A DNA stretch of 64,000 nt from Mesorhizobium wenxiniae. Lineage in GTDB: Bacteria > Pseudomonadota > Alphaproteobacteria > Rhizobiales > Rhizobiaceae. Where the stretch lies: positions 1-64,000 of the forward strand of contig NZ_NPKH01000014.1 of the NCBI RefSeq assembly GCF_002284535.1, read 5' to 3'. Positions 19,106-27,686 of this stretch are shown here, piece by piece. The notes beneath the pieces are model-generated. The model was given only the letters and a program-made list of their open reading frames with translations. It was not told the origin of the DNA and made no database searches. Made by a program: the position numbers and the translations under genes. The stretch's first letter is position 1; each line of letters starts with the position of its first letter.

Positions 19106-19989
19106 GATGCTGCACCCCTGAGTGGCAGTGCCTCAGCCTGTCCGCCGTTTACCGCAAAATCCCGCGCATTCTTCAGGTTTGGGATCTTCTTGCGCGCGGC
19201 GGCCGACTGCGCTGGGTCGATCTCAGCGATGATCACCGCCGGTTCGTCATGTGCCGCTTCGGCGACGATGCGGCCCCAGGGATCGACGATCAGCGAATGA
19301 CCATAGGTCTCGCGGCCGTCCTCGTGCAGTCCGCCTTGCGCCGCGGCAACGACATAGGCGCCGTTCTCGATGGCGCGCGCCCGCAGCAGCACATGCCAGT
19401 GCGCCTCGCCGGTCTGGCGGGTGAAGGCGGCGGGCACCGAAAGCAGGTCGGCGCCGGCCAGCGCCTCGGCGCGGAAGAGCTGCGGAAAGCGCAGATCGTA
19501 GCAGACGGCGAAACCCAGCCTCGCACCATCAATCCCGGCGCCGCTGATCTCCGTGACGACGGCCTGGGTGCCCGGCTCGTAGGCGGCGGATTCGCGCCAG
19601 CTTTCGCCATTGTCGAGATCGACGTCGAACATGTGGATCTTGTCGTAGGTGGCAATCGTCGCGCCGTCCGGCCCGAACAGAAGCGCGCGATTGGCGAGCT
19701 TGCCGTCGGCACGCAGAATGGCGGTCGAGCCGATATGCAGGAAGATCCCAAGGTCTTTCGCCAGCTTCCGCGAAGTCGAGACGATGGTGTCCTTGTCCTC
19801 GGAGGTGAAGGAGGCGGCCCGCGCTTGGCTGTCACGGACCAGCGCACCGGTCATTTCCGGTGACTGGATATAGGTCGCGCCGAGACCCGCCGCCTCGCAC
19901 ACCAGCCGCTCCAGATCGACCGCGTTGCGCTCGGGGCTGGTGCCCGAACGCATCTGGATCGCCGCCGCCTTGAAAGCACCCATTGTCAT
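19102..19989 (-). CDS. Carbon-nitrogen hydrolase (Nit1/NitFhit-type)
   Basis: This 295-residue nitrilase-superfamily amidase shows the Glu-Lys-Cys triad: Glu in YIQSPEMTGALV, Lys in ATYDKIHMFDVDL, and nucleophile Cys in GFAVCYDLRFPQLFRAEAL. The branch resembles Nit1, known elsewhere as a deaminated-glutathione amidase (metabolite repair); that substrate is inferred. The adjacent glutaredoxin fits a thiol-metabolism context. Start: ATG 19989 or 19983, a few bases past grxC; earlier in-frame starts lie inside grxC. Confidence 0.9.
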   Translation of the reverse strand: MTMGAFKAAAIQMRSGTSPERNAVDLERLVCEAAGLGATYIQSPEMTGALVRDSQARAASFTSEDKDTIVSTSRKLAKDLGIFLHIGSTAILRADGKLANRALLFGPDGATIATYDKIHMFDVDLDNGESWRESAAYEPGTQAVVTEISGAGIDGARLGFAVCYDLRFPQLFRAEALAGADLLSVPAAFTRQTGEAHWHVLLRARAIENGAYVVAAAQGGLHEDGRETYGHSLIVDPWGRIVAEAAHDEPAVIIAEIDPAQSAAARKKIPNLKNARDFAVNGGQAEALPLRGAAS

Positions 19990-19993
19990 GTCC

Positions 19994-20263
19994 TCAATTC
20001 GTCGAGCCATTGGCGAGCAGACTGTCCAGCCGGCCCTCTGCCTCCAGTTCATGGAGATCGTCGCAGCCGCCGACATGCGTATCGCCGATGAATATCTGCG
20101 GAAAGGTCGAGCGGCCATTCGCGCGGGAAATCATTTCTCGGCGCAGTTCCGGCGAGAAGGAGGCGTCGTGCTCGGTGTAGGCAACGCCCTTGCGCTCGAG
20201 CAGCCGCTTGGCCGCCACGCAATAGCCGCACATCATCCGTGTATAGATCGTCACGTCGACCAT
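19994..20263 (-). CDS. grxC: Glutaredoxin 3
   Basis: This 89-residue GrxC-type dithiol oxidoreductase begins MVDVTIYTRMMCGYCVAAKRLL. The active site is C-G-Y-C where C-P-Y-C is more common. The cis-Pro region STFPQIFIG and the glutathione-binding THVGGCDDLHELE are intact. Part of the minus-strand comF-grxC-nitrilase-DUF1178 group. Confidence 0.96.
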   Translation of the reverse strand: MVDVTIYTRMMCGYCVAAKRLLERKGVAYTEHDASFSPELRREMISRANGRSTFPQIFIGDTHVGGCDDLHELEAEGRLDSLLANGSTN

Positions 20264-20290
20264 CGGTCAGCAATCCTGCCTTTCTTCAAT

Positions 20291-21076
20291 CTATATAGTC
20301 GCGGACTCGTCGGCCCGAAAGTCCCCCGGCAGCACGCGCGCAAAGGTCAGCACGTCGACGGTCCCGGCACCGCCCTTCTTCAGCGCCTTGGCGACCGCGC
20401 GGACAGTGGCGCCGGTGGTATAGACATCGTCGATCAAGAGCACCCGGCGGCCGGCGATCTCGATCTCGGCCTCCTCGGACACTCTGAATGCGGCACGCAC
20501 ATTCTCCTCGCGTTCCCGCCGTTCCAGCCCGACCTGCTGGCGGGTGAGTTTGACGCGCCTGACCGCGGAGGGCGCAAAAGGCAGGCCGCCAAGTTGCGAT
20601 ACCGCCCTTGCCAGTTCCGCCGACTGGTTGAACTGGCGCCTGAAAAAACGCCGCCAGTGCAGCGGCACCGGCACGACCACATCGGCCTCCGCGATCAGTT
20701 CGGCACCGGCGCGCAGCATCCAGCGCGCCATCCACGGCGCCAGGTCGGTGCGATCCTGGTATTTCAACCCTTGCACCATCTGGCGAGCGACACCGGAGTA
20801 AGCGACCGCGGCCCGCGCGCGCTCGAACGGCGGCGGGTCGGCGATCGCCTCGGCCGACAGGAACCCCTCGCCCATGTGATGGATGAACGGCGTGCCCATC
20901 ACCGGGCACCATGGCCGCTCCAGGAGCCTGAGCTTCGGCCAGCAGGCGCCGCACAGCACGCCGGGCTGCGAGACATGCCGTCGGCAGCCGGCGCAAACCG
21001 GCGGAAACAGGATGCGCGCCGGCCAGTCCAATGCCTTTCGAGCGATACTCTTGATATCTGGCATTGGATCGGCCAC
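20291..21076 (-). CDS. comF: ComF family protein (phosphoribosyltransferase-like)
   Basis: This 261-residue protein has the ComF layout: an N-terminal zinc-binding segment with paired Cys (FPPVCAGCRRHVSQPGVLCGACW) and a C-terminal PRTase-like domain with VLLIDDVYTTGATV. ComF proteins take part in natural DNA uptake or primosome-linked processes in other bacteria; the role in rhizobia is not established. It heads the comF-grxC cluster, 27 bp upstream of grxC, and is divergent from the methyltransferase gene. Confidence 0.92.
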   Translation of the reverse strand: MADPMPDIKSIARKALDWPARILFPPVCAGCRRHVSQPGVLCGACWPKLRLLERPWCPVMGTPFIHHMGEGFLSAEAIADPPPFERARAAVAYSGVARQMVQGLKYQDRTDLAPWMARWMLRAGAELIAEADVVVPVPLHWRRFFRRQFNQSAELARAVSQLGGLPFAPSAVRRVKLTRQQVGLERREREENVRAAFRVSEEAEIEIAGRRVLLIDDVYTTGATVRAVAKALKKGGAGTVDVLTFARVLPGDFRADESATI

Positions 21077-21129
21077 GTGGTTGCTCCCCCGCCACCCTAT
21101 ATCAGACAGCGGAAACCAGGAACCGTCAG

Positions 21130-22002
21130 TTGCAACCTATAGTGGACACTTCTCTCTGGCTGGCGCACAAGCGCCGGGCGCTCGCGCGACCGACTGCCGG
21201 CGCGGATTTCCTGATGTGGCGGGCGGCCGAGGAGCTTGCCGAACGGCTGGGCGCCGTCGAGCGCAAATTCGACAGAGCGGCCGTGCTGTTTTGCCAGACG
21301 CCGGCGGCGGTCGACGTGCTCGCGGCAAGCGGCAAGGTTACGGACATCATACGCGTGGAGGCCGACGCTATGTTCCTGGGCGATGCCGCCGGACTGGTGG
21401 CGCCGCTTGAGACCGTGCCGTTCGAGCCAGAAAGCCTCGACCTCGCCGTGTCTCTTTTGTCCCTTCAGGCAATGAACGACATTCCCGGCATGCTGGTGCA
21501 GATCCGCCGCGCCCTGAAGCCGGATGGTCTGTTCCTAGGCGCTTTTGCCGGCGCCGGTACGCTTTCCGAGCTGCGCGAAAGCCTGCTCGCCGCCGAGACC
21601 GAACTTTACGGCGGCGCCAGCCCGCGCGTCATCCCGTTCACCGATGTGCGCGACGCCGGCGCGCTTTTGCAACGCGCCGGCCTGGCCTTGCCCGTCGCCG
21701 ATGTCGAGACGGTGACGGTGCGCTACGATTCGCTGTTCGGCCTGATGGCGGACCTGCGGGCGATGGGCGAGACCAGCGCGCTCATCGACCGCAGCAGGCG
21801 ACCGGGCACACGAAGGCTGTTTGCCCGCGTCGCCGAAATCTACGCCGAGCGGTTTTCGGATGCCGATGGTCGCATCAGGGCGAGTTTTCCGATCGTCTGG
21901 ATGTCAGGCTGGGCGCCCGACGCCTCGCAGCAAAAACCGCTGAAGCCGGGCTCAGCGAAAATATCGCTGAAGACAATACTGGAAAATCCCGGCGGGCGTT
22001 GA
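21130..22002 (+). CDS. SAM-dependent methyltransferase, BioC/NDUFAF5-like
   Basis: The roughly 290 residues match a class I methyltransferase group related to BioC and the complex-I factor NDUFAF5: VDTSLWLAHKRRALARP at the start, ESLDLAVSLLSLQAMNDIPGMLVQIRRALKPDGLFLGAFAG in the core, and SRRPGTRRLFARVAEIYAERF near the end. The classic glycine-rich motif I is degenerate, as in this group. There is no suitable ATG; TTG 21130 (or GTG 21142) is chosen because upstream codons would overlap the start of comF. Confidence 0.8.
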   Translation: MQPIVDTSLWLAHKRRALARPTAGADFLMWRAAEELAERLGAVERKFDRAAVLFCQTPAAVDVLAASGKVTDIIRVEADAMFLGDAAGLVAPLETVPFEPESLDLAVSLLSLQAMNDIPGMLVQIRRALKPDGLFLGAFAGAGTLSELRESLLAAETELYGGASPRVIPFTDVRDAGALLQRAGLALPVADVETVTVRYDSLFGLMADLRAMGETSALIDRSRRPGTRRLFARVAEIYAERFSDADGRIRASFPIVWMSGWAPDASQQKPLKPGSAKISLKTILENPGGR

Positions 22003-22050
22003 CCGGATTTCTGTCGACCGGACTTTTATGGATGCTGGTGGCGGTCGCGA

Positions 22051-22230
22051 TCACTGCGCGAAAGCGTTCACAAGCCTGCTGGAATTGTCGCTGAACAGCC
22101 ACGCCATTGCGTCAGCCGCCTGGCCGATGCCGCCTATGATGGTAAGCGACAGCACGGTCACGATTAGCCCATATTCGATGGCCGTCGCGCCGGTCTCGTC
22201 TTCCAAAAATCGTTGCAGCAATATTTTCAT
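22051..22230 (-). CDS. Flp family type IVb pilin
   Basis: This 59-residue protein is a prepilin of the Flp/Tad class: short basic leader, the processing-site context DETGATAIEYGLIVTVLSL with the conserved G-A-T-A-I-E-Y start of mature Flp, and one hydrophobic helix. Mature pilin would be assembled by a Tad secretion system, but no tad/cpa genes occur in this window, so it is an orphan copy here. Confidence 0.93.
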   Translation of the reverse strand: MKILLQRFLEDETGATAIEYGLIVTVLSLTIIGGIGQAADAMAWLFSDNSSRLVNAFAQ

Positions 22231-22328
22231 GGCCGTCGATCCCGCTTGCCGAAACCCTAGCGCCGACCTGTTAAGAAAGGTTAATGGCAAAGGCTTAACA
22301 GGCGGTGAAACGGCTGCTCTAAACCATC

Positions 22329-22697
22329 TCAGCAGTCGCCGCTGCGCTTGCCATTGTCGCGTATCACGCAGACCGAACTGGGCAGCGGCTGCAGCACGCT
22401 CCTGCGCAGCGTGTAGGTCCCACGATGGCCGATCGAGCCCGTGTTTCCAATCGAGCCTGTGCTCCCCACCGACTCTGGGCTCCCAATCGATCCTGTGCTC
22501 ATTCCATCGAGGCCGCCGGCAAAATGGTCGCGGGCGGTCTGCAATCGCGTCCGGCTGTCGAGCAAGGGCGTCGCGATCAAGGCCAGCGCCACCACGGCCG
22601 AGCCGAATAGCAGCGTGATCCGCAAAATGCCCATGCCGGCATGGACAGCGAAGCTGCGGTCGGGTCGGATCGAATCCCAGTCCCTGTCGAGGCTCAT
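22329..22697 (-). CDS. Hypothetical membrane protein with GSIG repeats
   Basis: Not a recognised family. From ATG 22697 (MSLDRDWDS) the protein has 122 residues: a short cytoplasmic N-terminus, one hydrophobic segment (MGILRITLLFGSAVVALALIA), and an extracytoplasmic part with degenerate repeats of (S/N)TGSIG (GMSTGSIGSPESVGSTGSIG) followed by a region with two Cys. In the DNA the repeats appear as imperfect units of about 18 bases at 22435-22505. It lies between the Flp pilin and mutT genes on the same strand. Possibly an anchored periplasmic protein. Confidence 0.65.
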   Translation of the reverse strand: MSLDRDWDSIRPDRSFAVHAGMGILRITLLFGSAVVALALIATPLLDSRTRLQTARDHFAGGLDGMSTGSIGSPESVGSTGSIGNTGSIGHRGTYTLRRSVLQPLPSSVCVIRDNGKRSGDC

Positions 22698-22812
22698 GCA
22701 ACCGCCCTCCGAAGGCCTGAACACGGCCTTCCCTTCAATGTCCACGCCTCAATTTTCCACAGCGAGATAAATCTTCCATTAACGCTGTCTAACTCGGGCA
22801 GTGACGGCACAA

Positions 22813-23235
22813 TCACAGAAGATCGATGAGGAACTGGATCAGCGGCGCGTCGGCCGGCGGCATCGGAAAATCGCGCATCTGGCGCGGCCGCACCCATTTC
22901 AGCACCTGCCCTTCCTTCGGCTGCGCGATGCCGCGGAAGCGACGGCAGACGAACAGCGGCATCAGCAGGTGAAAATCATCGTAGGAATGGCTGGCGAAGG
23001 TGAACGGCGCCAGGCAGGGAATATCGGTCTCGATGCCGATCTCCTCGTACAACTCACGGATGAGGCATTCTTCCGGCGTCTCGCCGGGCTCGACTTTGCC
23101 GCCCGGAAACTCCCACAGGCCGGCGAGCTGCTTGCCTTCGGGCCGCTGCGCCAGCAGCACGCGGCCGTCGCTATCGACCAGCGCGCAGGCTGCGACCAGG
23201 AGCAGGCGCTTGCCGACAGGGTTCGGGCCGGTCAT
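22813..23235 (-). CDS. mutT: (deoxy)nucleoside triphosphate pyrophosphohydrolase, MutT-type Nudix
   Basis: This 140-residue Nudix hydrolase probably cleans the nucleotide pool of 8-oxo-dGTP. The Nudix box is complete: GGKVEPGETPEECLIRELYEEIGIE, i.e. Gx5Ex7REUxEExGU, preceded by LLAQRPEGKQLAGLWEFPG as in MutT. The ATG at 23235 overlaps the upstream GNAT stop by 4 bp (ATGA), giving a coupled argJ-GNAT-mutT operon. Confidence 0.95.
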   Translation of the reverse strand: MTGPNPVGKRLLLVAACALVDSDGRVLLAQRPEGKQLAGLWEFPGGKVEPGETPEECLIRELYEEIGIETDIPCLAPFTFASHSYDDFHLLMPLFVCRRFRGIAQPKEGQVLKWVRPRQMRDFPMPPADAPLIQFLIDLL

Positions 23236-24011
23236 GCGCCGGGCGGCCGGCGATAATGGTAACGATAGACTTCGTCGAACCCGAGCGAACGATAAAGCGC
23301 CAGCGCCGGCGCATTGTCGGCCTCGACCTGCAGCCAGGCTTCCCGGGCGCCGCGCAGCCGGGCCCATTTCAGCGCCGACAGGATGAGGTGGCGGCCATGG
23401 CCCTGGTTGCGTACCGATCTGTCGGTGGCGATCTCGAACAGCCCGGCAAGATCGCCATCATGGACGCAGATCAGCGTCGCCAGCGGTTCGGTGCCCTTTT
23501 CGAGCGCGAACAGCCCGGCTTCCGGCTGGATGGCGCCGATGATCTCCGACAGGCCCGGCCGCAGCGACACATCCGAGCCGCTTACCTTGAGCGACGCGCC
23601 GATGAAGCGGCTGATGTCCTTCAGCGGAATCTGGTCCATGGCGGCATCGAGCTGGGCGTCTGCAAGCGGCAGCCGCATGACCAGCGATTCGTCGAATGTG
23701 CTCCAGCCTTCGCTGTTGAGATGTTTGGAAAGGACCGGCCCCGACAGCGGCGATATGCGGAAGGTCAGCGGCCGGCCATAGGCGTCGAAGCGGCGGCTGG
23801 CGCGGCCGATGCGCTCGGCGATGTGCTGGATGTCGCCCGGATCGAGCGGATTGACCGAATTCAGCCGCTTGGCCGGATGACCCGCCGTCAGCCGCACCAC
23901 CCAGGTGCCGTCATAATGGACCGCCGCCGCCGGCCAGGCGCGAAAGCCGGCCGCCTCGTAGCGGCGCACGATGGCAAGCACGCTTGCCGGATGTCTGGAA
24001 ACCAACGCCAT
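23232..24011 (-). CDS. GNAT family N-acetyltransferase
   Basis: The 259 residues end in a GNAT acetyl-CoA-binding core: LFEIATDRSVRNQGHGRHLI with the Q/R-x-x-G-x-G/A loop, then ARLRGAREAWLQVEADNAPALALYRSLGF. The N-terminal half is the usual divergent region of argJ-linked GNATs. It overlaps argJ by 1 bp and mutT by 4 bp. The acceptor substrate is unknown; linkage with argJ is conserved in rhizobia but does not prove a role in arginine synthesis. Confidence 0.9.
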   Translation of the reverse strand: MALVSRHPASVLAIVRRYEAAGFRAWPAAAVHYDGTWVVRLTAGHPAKRLNSVNPLDPGDIQHIAERIGRASRRFDAYGRPLTFRISPLSGPVLSKHLNSEGWSTFDESLVMRLPLADAQLDAAMDQIPLKDISRFIGASLKVSGSDVSLRPGLSEIIGAIQPEAGLFALEKGTEPLATLICVHDGDLAGLFEIATDRSVRNQGHGRHLILSALKWARLRGAREAWLQVEADNAPALALYRSLGFDEVYRYHYRRPPGA

Positions 24012-25252
24012 CAGCTCCGATAATCGCCGTTGATGGCGACATACTCCTTGGTGAGGTCGCAAGTCCACACCGTCGCCTTGCCGCGGCCGATGCCGATATC
24101 GGCACGGATACGGATCTCGTCGCGCTTCATGTAGGCCGATGTCGCCTCTTCGGAGTAGGCGGCGTCGCGCTCGCCCTCATGCGCCAGCCTGATATCGCCG
24201 AACCAGATCGACAGAAGGTCGCGGTCGGCCGGTTCGCCGGCCTTGCCGATGGCCATGACGACGCGACCCCAATTGGCATCCTCGCCGGCGACCGCCGTCT
24301 TGACCAGCGGCGAATTGGCGATCGACAGCGCGATGCGCTTGGCCGAGCGGGCCGATTTCGCGCCGGTGACGGTGACCTCGACCTGCTTGCGGGCGCCCTC
24401 GCCGTCGCGCACCACTTGCAGCGCCAGCGATTTCAGCACCTTGCCGAGCGCGCGGCGGAAGGCGCCGAGGCGCGCATCCCCGGCATCGGTGATGTCAGGC
24501 GCGCCGCGCCTGGATGCGGTGCCGGTGGCGAACATCAGCAGCGTGTCGCTGGTCGAGGTGTCGCTGTCGACGGTGACCGCATTGAAGGTCTTGGCCGTGC
24601 CGCGTGACAAAAGATCCTGCAGCACGGGGGCTGCGATCGGCGCATCGGTGGCGATGAAGGAGAGCATCGTCGCCATGTCGGGCGCGATCATGCCGGCGCC
24701 CTTGGCAATACCGTTGATGATGACGTCGGCGTCGCCGAGTTTTACCGTCGCGGTCGCCAGTTTCGGATAGGTGTCGGTGGTCATGATCGCCTTGGCGGCT
24801 TCGGCCCACAGGTCCGGCCTGCCGTCCTTGACCAGTCCGGCGAGCAGATGGCTGAACTTGCCGGCATCCAGCGGCTCGCCAATGACGCCGGTCGAGGCCA
24901 GAAACACCTCGTCCGGTGTGCAGCCCGCAGCCTTGGCTGCAGCCTCGCCGGTCATTGCCGTGGAGGCTCGGCCCTTGCTGCCGGTGAAGGCATTGGCATT
25001 GCCGGAATTGACGACCAGGACGCGCGCCTTGCCCTGCCCGAGATTCTGCCGGCAGAAGTCGACCGGCGCCGACGGGCATTTCGACTTGGTGAACACGCCG
25101 GCGACCGTGGTGCCGGCATCGAAGACCATGGCCAGCAGGTCTGTGCGGTTCTTGTACTTTATCCCGGCCTCGGCGGTGGCGATGCGGACGCCCTCGATGT
25201 CAGGCATTTTGGGATACTTCTTCGGCGCGAGCGGCGAAATGGTGGCTGACAT
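24011..25252 (-). CDS. argJ: Bifunctional ornithine acetyltransferase/N-acetylglutamate synthase
   Basis: This 413-residue enzyme transfers acetyl from N-acetylornithine to glutamate in the cyclic arginine pathway. The autoprocessing site is clear: [20 protein letters not shown], with cleavage before the Thr of ATMLSF producing alpha and beta chains. SGNANAFTG is the oxyanion-region signature. Normal length; first gene of the argJ-GNAT-mutT operon. Confidence 0.98.
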   Translation of the reverse strand: MSATISPLAPKKYPKMPDIEGVRIATAEAGIKYKNRTDLLAMVFDAGTTVAGVFTKSKCPSAPVDFCRQNLGQGKARVLVVNSGNANAFTGSKGRASTAMTGEAAAKAAGCTPDEVFLASTGVIGEPLDAGKFSHLLAGLVKDGRPDLWAEAAKAIMTTDTYPKLATATVKLGDADVIINGIAKGAGMIAPDMATMLSFIATDAPIAAPVLQDLLSRGTAKTFNAVTVDSDTSTSDTLLMFATGTASRRGAPDITDAGDARLGAFRRALGKVLKSLALQVVRDGEGARKQVEVTVTGAKSARSAKRIALSIANSPLVKTAVAGEDANWGRVVMAIGKAGEPADRDLLSIWFGDIRLAHEGERDAAYSEEATSAYMKRDEIRIRADIGIGRGKATVWTCDLTKEYVAINGDYRS

Positions 25253-25371
25253 GAAGACCTCGGGCGGGAAAATCGCAAGGGGAACGCCGGTTTGCCCGAT
25301 AGCGGGCGCCGGTGCAAGGGCGTTTTCCCGACCATTGCGGACGACACCAAACTGCCGGCAGCACGCTTACG

Positions 25372-25602
25372 TCATTGGGCAGGATTGAGGAACCTCCGGA
25401 ACCTCTTCTGCACGCCCGGAATGAGCCCCCAGATCATGATCGCGACCATTAGCGGGGCGATGACCAGCGTGCGCTGCCAAATCTCCCACTCTTCGGTCAG
25501 CGGGAACACGACATAGAGGATGGCGGTGATCAGCGGATAGACGCCGGCAAGCACCAGCAGCGCAAAGCGGAGGCGCGAGAAGCGGGCGGCGGTCGAGATC
25601 AT
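25372..25602 (-). CDS. Small membrane protein under a TetR regulator
   Basis: This 76-residue protein has two hydrophobic segments (FALLVLAGVYPLITAILYVVFP and TLVIAPLMVAIMIWGLIPGV) and a basic tail. Its homologs are uncharacterised. It is transcribed divergently from the TetR gene across a shared operator-like inverted repeat, so it is probably the target of that repressor. The ATG at 25602 is preferred over the upstream in-frame start at 25746, which would lie inside the TetR gene. Confidence 0.75.
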   Translation of the reverse strand: MISTAARFSRLRFALLVLAGVYPLITAILYVVFPLTEEWEIWQRTLVIAPLMVAIMIWGLIPGVQKRFRRFLNPAQ

Positions 25603-25621
25603 TGGCTTTCTCCTTATCGTT

Positions 25622-25662
25622 ACGAAACGTTCCGTTATATAAAACGGGCCGTTCCGTTTCGT
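25622..25662. promoter_or_regulatory. TetR-type operator between divergent genes
   Basis: ACGAAACG (25622-25629) and CGTTTCGT (25655-25662) form an inverted repeat. Inside it CGTTCCGTT occurs twice as a direct repeat (25628 and 25650). It lies between the small membrane protein and TetR starts, consistent with autorepression. Confidence 0.65.
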
Positions 25663-25712
25663 CAAGTGGTCGTATATGCATGCTGAGAAACTTGCCGATA
25701 AGGAAAAAGCAG

Positions 25713-26375
25713 ATGGGTGAGGACGCAGATCAGGCCCGCAAATCAATTGGCGCGCGGCGCAACCCCGACAGCGCCGACGCCATTCTCGACGCCGCCGAGG
25801 CGGTGCTGGTCGAGGCCGGTTATTCCGGCTTCTCGATCGAAGCGGTGGCGCGGCGGGCGCGTGCTGGAAAGCCTACGATCTATCGCTGGTGGCCGAGCAA
25901 GGCCGCTTTGCTCTTCGACGTCTACCAGCGGCTAAAGCGCGTCGACAATCCCGATACCGGAAACCTCGAGGATGATCTCGTCGGCTTCCTGAAGAACCTG
26001 TTCTCGCACTGGCATGAAACGTCCTCAGGCAGCGTCTTCAGATCGCTGATCGCCGAGGCGCAGTCGGATGCGACCGTAGCCGCCGTGCTTGTCGAATACA
26101 CGAAAGGCCGCCATGCCCATACCGCCCAGATGATCGAACGCGCCAAGGCAAGAGGCGAAGTGGCGGCCGACGTCGATTCCACGCTCGTCGCCGACCTGGT
26201 CGCCTCCTTTGCCTGGACGCATCTTTTGACCAATCGCCTCGACGAAGACGAAGCGACGCTGCGCAGGGCGGTTGGCTATGTGTTGAAGGGCATAGCCGCC
26301 GACGATGCCGGCTCGGTCAACGCCGCGGCGGTCCGGCGGAGGCGTCGACGCGTAATCGGTCGCACCACCAAGTAG
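25713..26375 (+). CDS. TetR/AcrR family transcriptional regulator
   Basis: This 220-residue regulator has an N-terminal helix-turn-helix (DAILDAAEAVLVEAGYSGFSIEAVARRARAGKPTIYRWWPSKAALLF) and a helical ligand-binding C-terminus with a TetR_C-type pattern ending in a basic RRRRRRVIG tail. The ATG at 25713 is preceded by AGGAAAA; an in-frame ATG at 25680 is possible but overlaps the operator region less favourably. Its likely target is the divergent 76-residue membrane protein gene. Confidence 0.92.
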   Translation: MGEDADQARKSIGARRNPDSADAILDAAEAVLVEAGYSGFSIEAVARRARAGKPTIYRWWPSKAALLFDVYQRLKRVDNPDTGNLEDDLVGFLKNLFSHWHETSSGSVFRSLIAEAQSDATVAAVLVEYTKGRHAHTAQMIERAKARGEVAADVDSTLVADLVASFAWTHLLTNRLDEDEATLRRAVGYVLKGIAADDAGSVNAAAVRRRRRRVIGRTTK

Positions 26376-26502
26376 AAGCGACAGGGGCGGCAGAGCAAAA
26401 CCCACGCCCTGTCGTGATGGAGACCATCAGAGGCACAATTATCGGGGCGCGGCGCCGGCGCCAACAATTGATCATCTCCATCATCTGCGGTGGCGGGCTG
26501 GC

Positions 26503-27435
26503 CTACTTGGTGTTTTCCAGCGCGTCGACCGTCTTCTTCAGCTTCTCGTCCGGGATCTCGACCTTGGCCTCGGCGCGCAGCGACTTGACCAACGCGATGT
26601 ACTTGTCGCGGATAACCGCCTGGCGGGCCTGGTCCTTGACCTGGTCGAAGGCCGGCGGCTGCTTGGCGCGCTTGTCCTCGACCTGGATGACGTGCCAGCC
26701 GAACTGCGACTGCACCGGCTGCTCGGTGTATTTGCCCACCGCCAGCGCGAAGACCGCCTTGTCGAACTCCGGCACCATCTGGCCGGGTCCGAACCAGCCG
26801 AGATCGCCGCCGCTGGTCTTGCCGCTCGGATCGCTGGTGTGCTCGTTGGCGAGTTTCTGGAAATCGGCGCCGCCGTCGAGCTGCTTGATGATCGTATCGG
26901 CCTCTTCCTTCGTCTTCACGAGGATGTGACGGGCATGCACCTCATTGGTCGGCGGCGTGTTGGCGATTTCCTGATCGTAGCGGGCGCGAATTTCGGCATC
27001 CGTGACCTTGCCGACGACATCCTTCTCGACCATTTCGCCATGCAGGGCGCGCTGCTGCAGGAATGCCATGCGGCGCTGGAAGTCGGGATCCTTATCGAGG
27101 CCGGTGGTGACCGCCTGGGCAGCCATGACCTTGATCTCGATCGCCGCCGAAAGTGCTGCGGCGCGGCGCTGTTCGGGCGGCATCTGCGCGAACTGCTGCG
27201 ACAGCTCGCCTTCGGCAAGGGCAAGGTCTGCCTCGGTCAGCGTCTGGCCGTTGATCGTGGCGACCACGGCGTTCGGATCGACCGGCGCGGCCGGTTGGCC
27301 GGGGGCGGCCAGTTGGGCCGGGGCTGGTTGGGCGGGGGCGGTGTCCTGCGCCATCAGCGGCGACAGCGACAGGGCCGACAGCCCGAATGCCAGGCCGAGG
27401 CTGGCGAGCGACGCGCGGCGGAACAATAAGGACAT
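26503..27435 (-). CDS. Parvulin-type peptidylprolyl isomerase (PpiC/PrsA-like), exported
   Basis: This 310-residue periplasmic foldase starts with a signal peptide ending ...LSPLMAQDT and a Pro/Ala/Gln-rich linker, then a SurA-like N-terminal helical domain, and a rotamase domain at about 150-250 (VHARHILVKTKEEADTIIKQL, DPSGKTSGGDLGWFGPGQMV, PVQSQFGWHVIQVED). It assists folding of exported proteins. Divergent from secA, matching a protein-export neighbourhood. Confidence 0.95.
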   Translation of the reverse strand: MSLLFRRASLASLGLAFGLSALSLSPLMAQDTAPAQPAPAQLAAPGQPAAPVDPNAVVATINGQTLTEADLALAEGELSQQFAQMPPEQRRAAALSAAIEIKVMAAQAVTTGLDKDPDFQRRMAFLQQRALHGEMVEKDVVGKVTDAEIRARYDQEIANTPPTNEVHARHILVKTKEEADTIIKQLDGGADFQKLANEHTSDPSGKTSGGDLGWFGPGQMVPEFDKAVFALAVGKYTEQPVQSQFGWHVIQVEDKRAKQPPAFDQVKDQARQAVIRDKYIALVKSLRAEAKVEIPDEKLKKTVDALENTK

Positions 27436-27686
27436 ACGATTAACTCCAATGGGGGATAGCTAGAGCGGGATGGCTTCCAGACCAGCCAGATTGTGGCGGA
27501 ATTTGGCACGGTCGACAGGGCGAGCGCGCCGTTGACATCGATTGAGCCCCCTCTTATCTGTCCAACGACTTTGCGTCCAGAACCGTTTTCCGGGCGCTTT
27601 TTGCGTTTGTCCGCGTTTCACGTGGATTTGATGGGGCCGTCGGCACCCGTCGCAACGACTTGGAATGCTATCGAAAGGACCATTGA

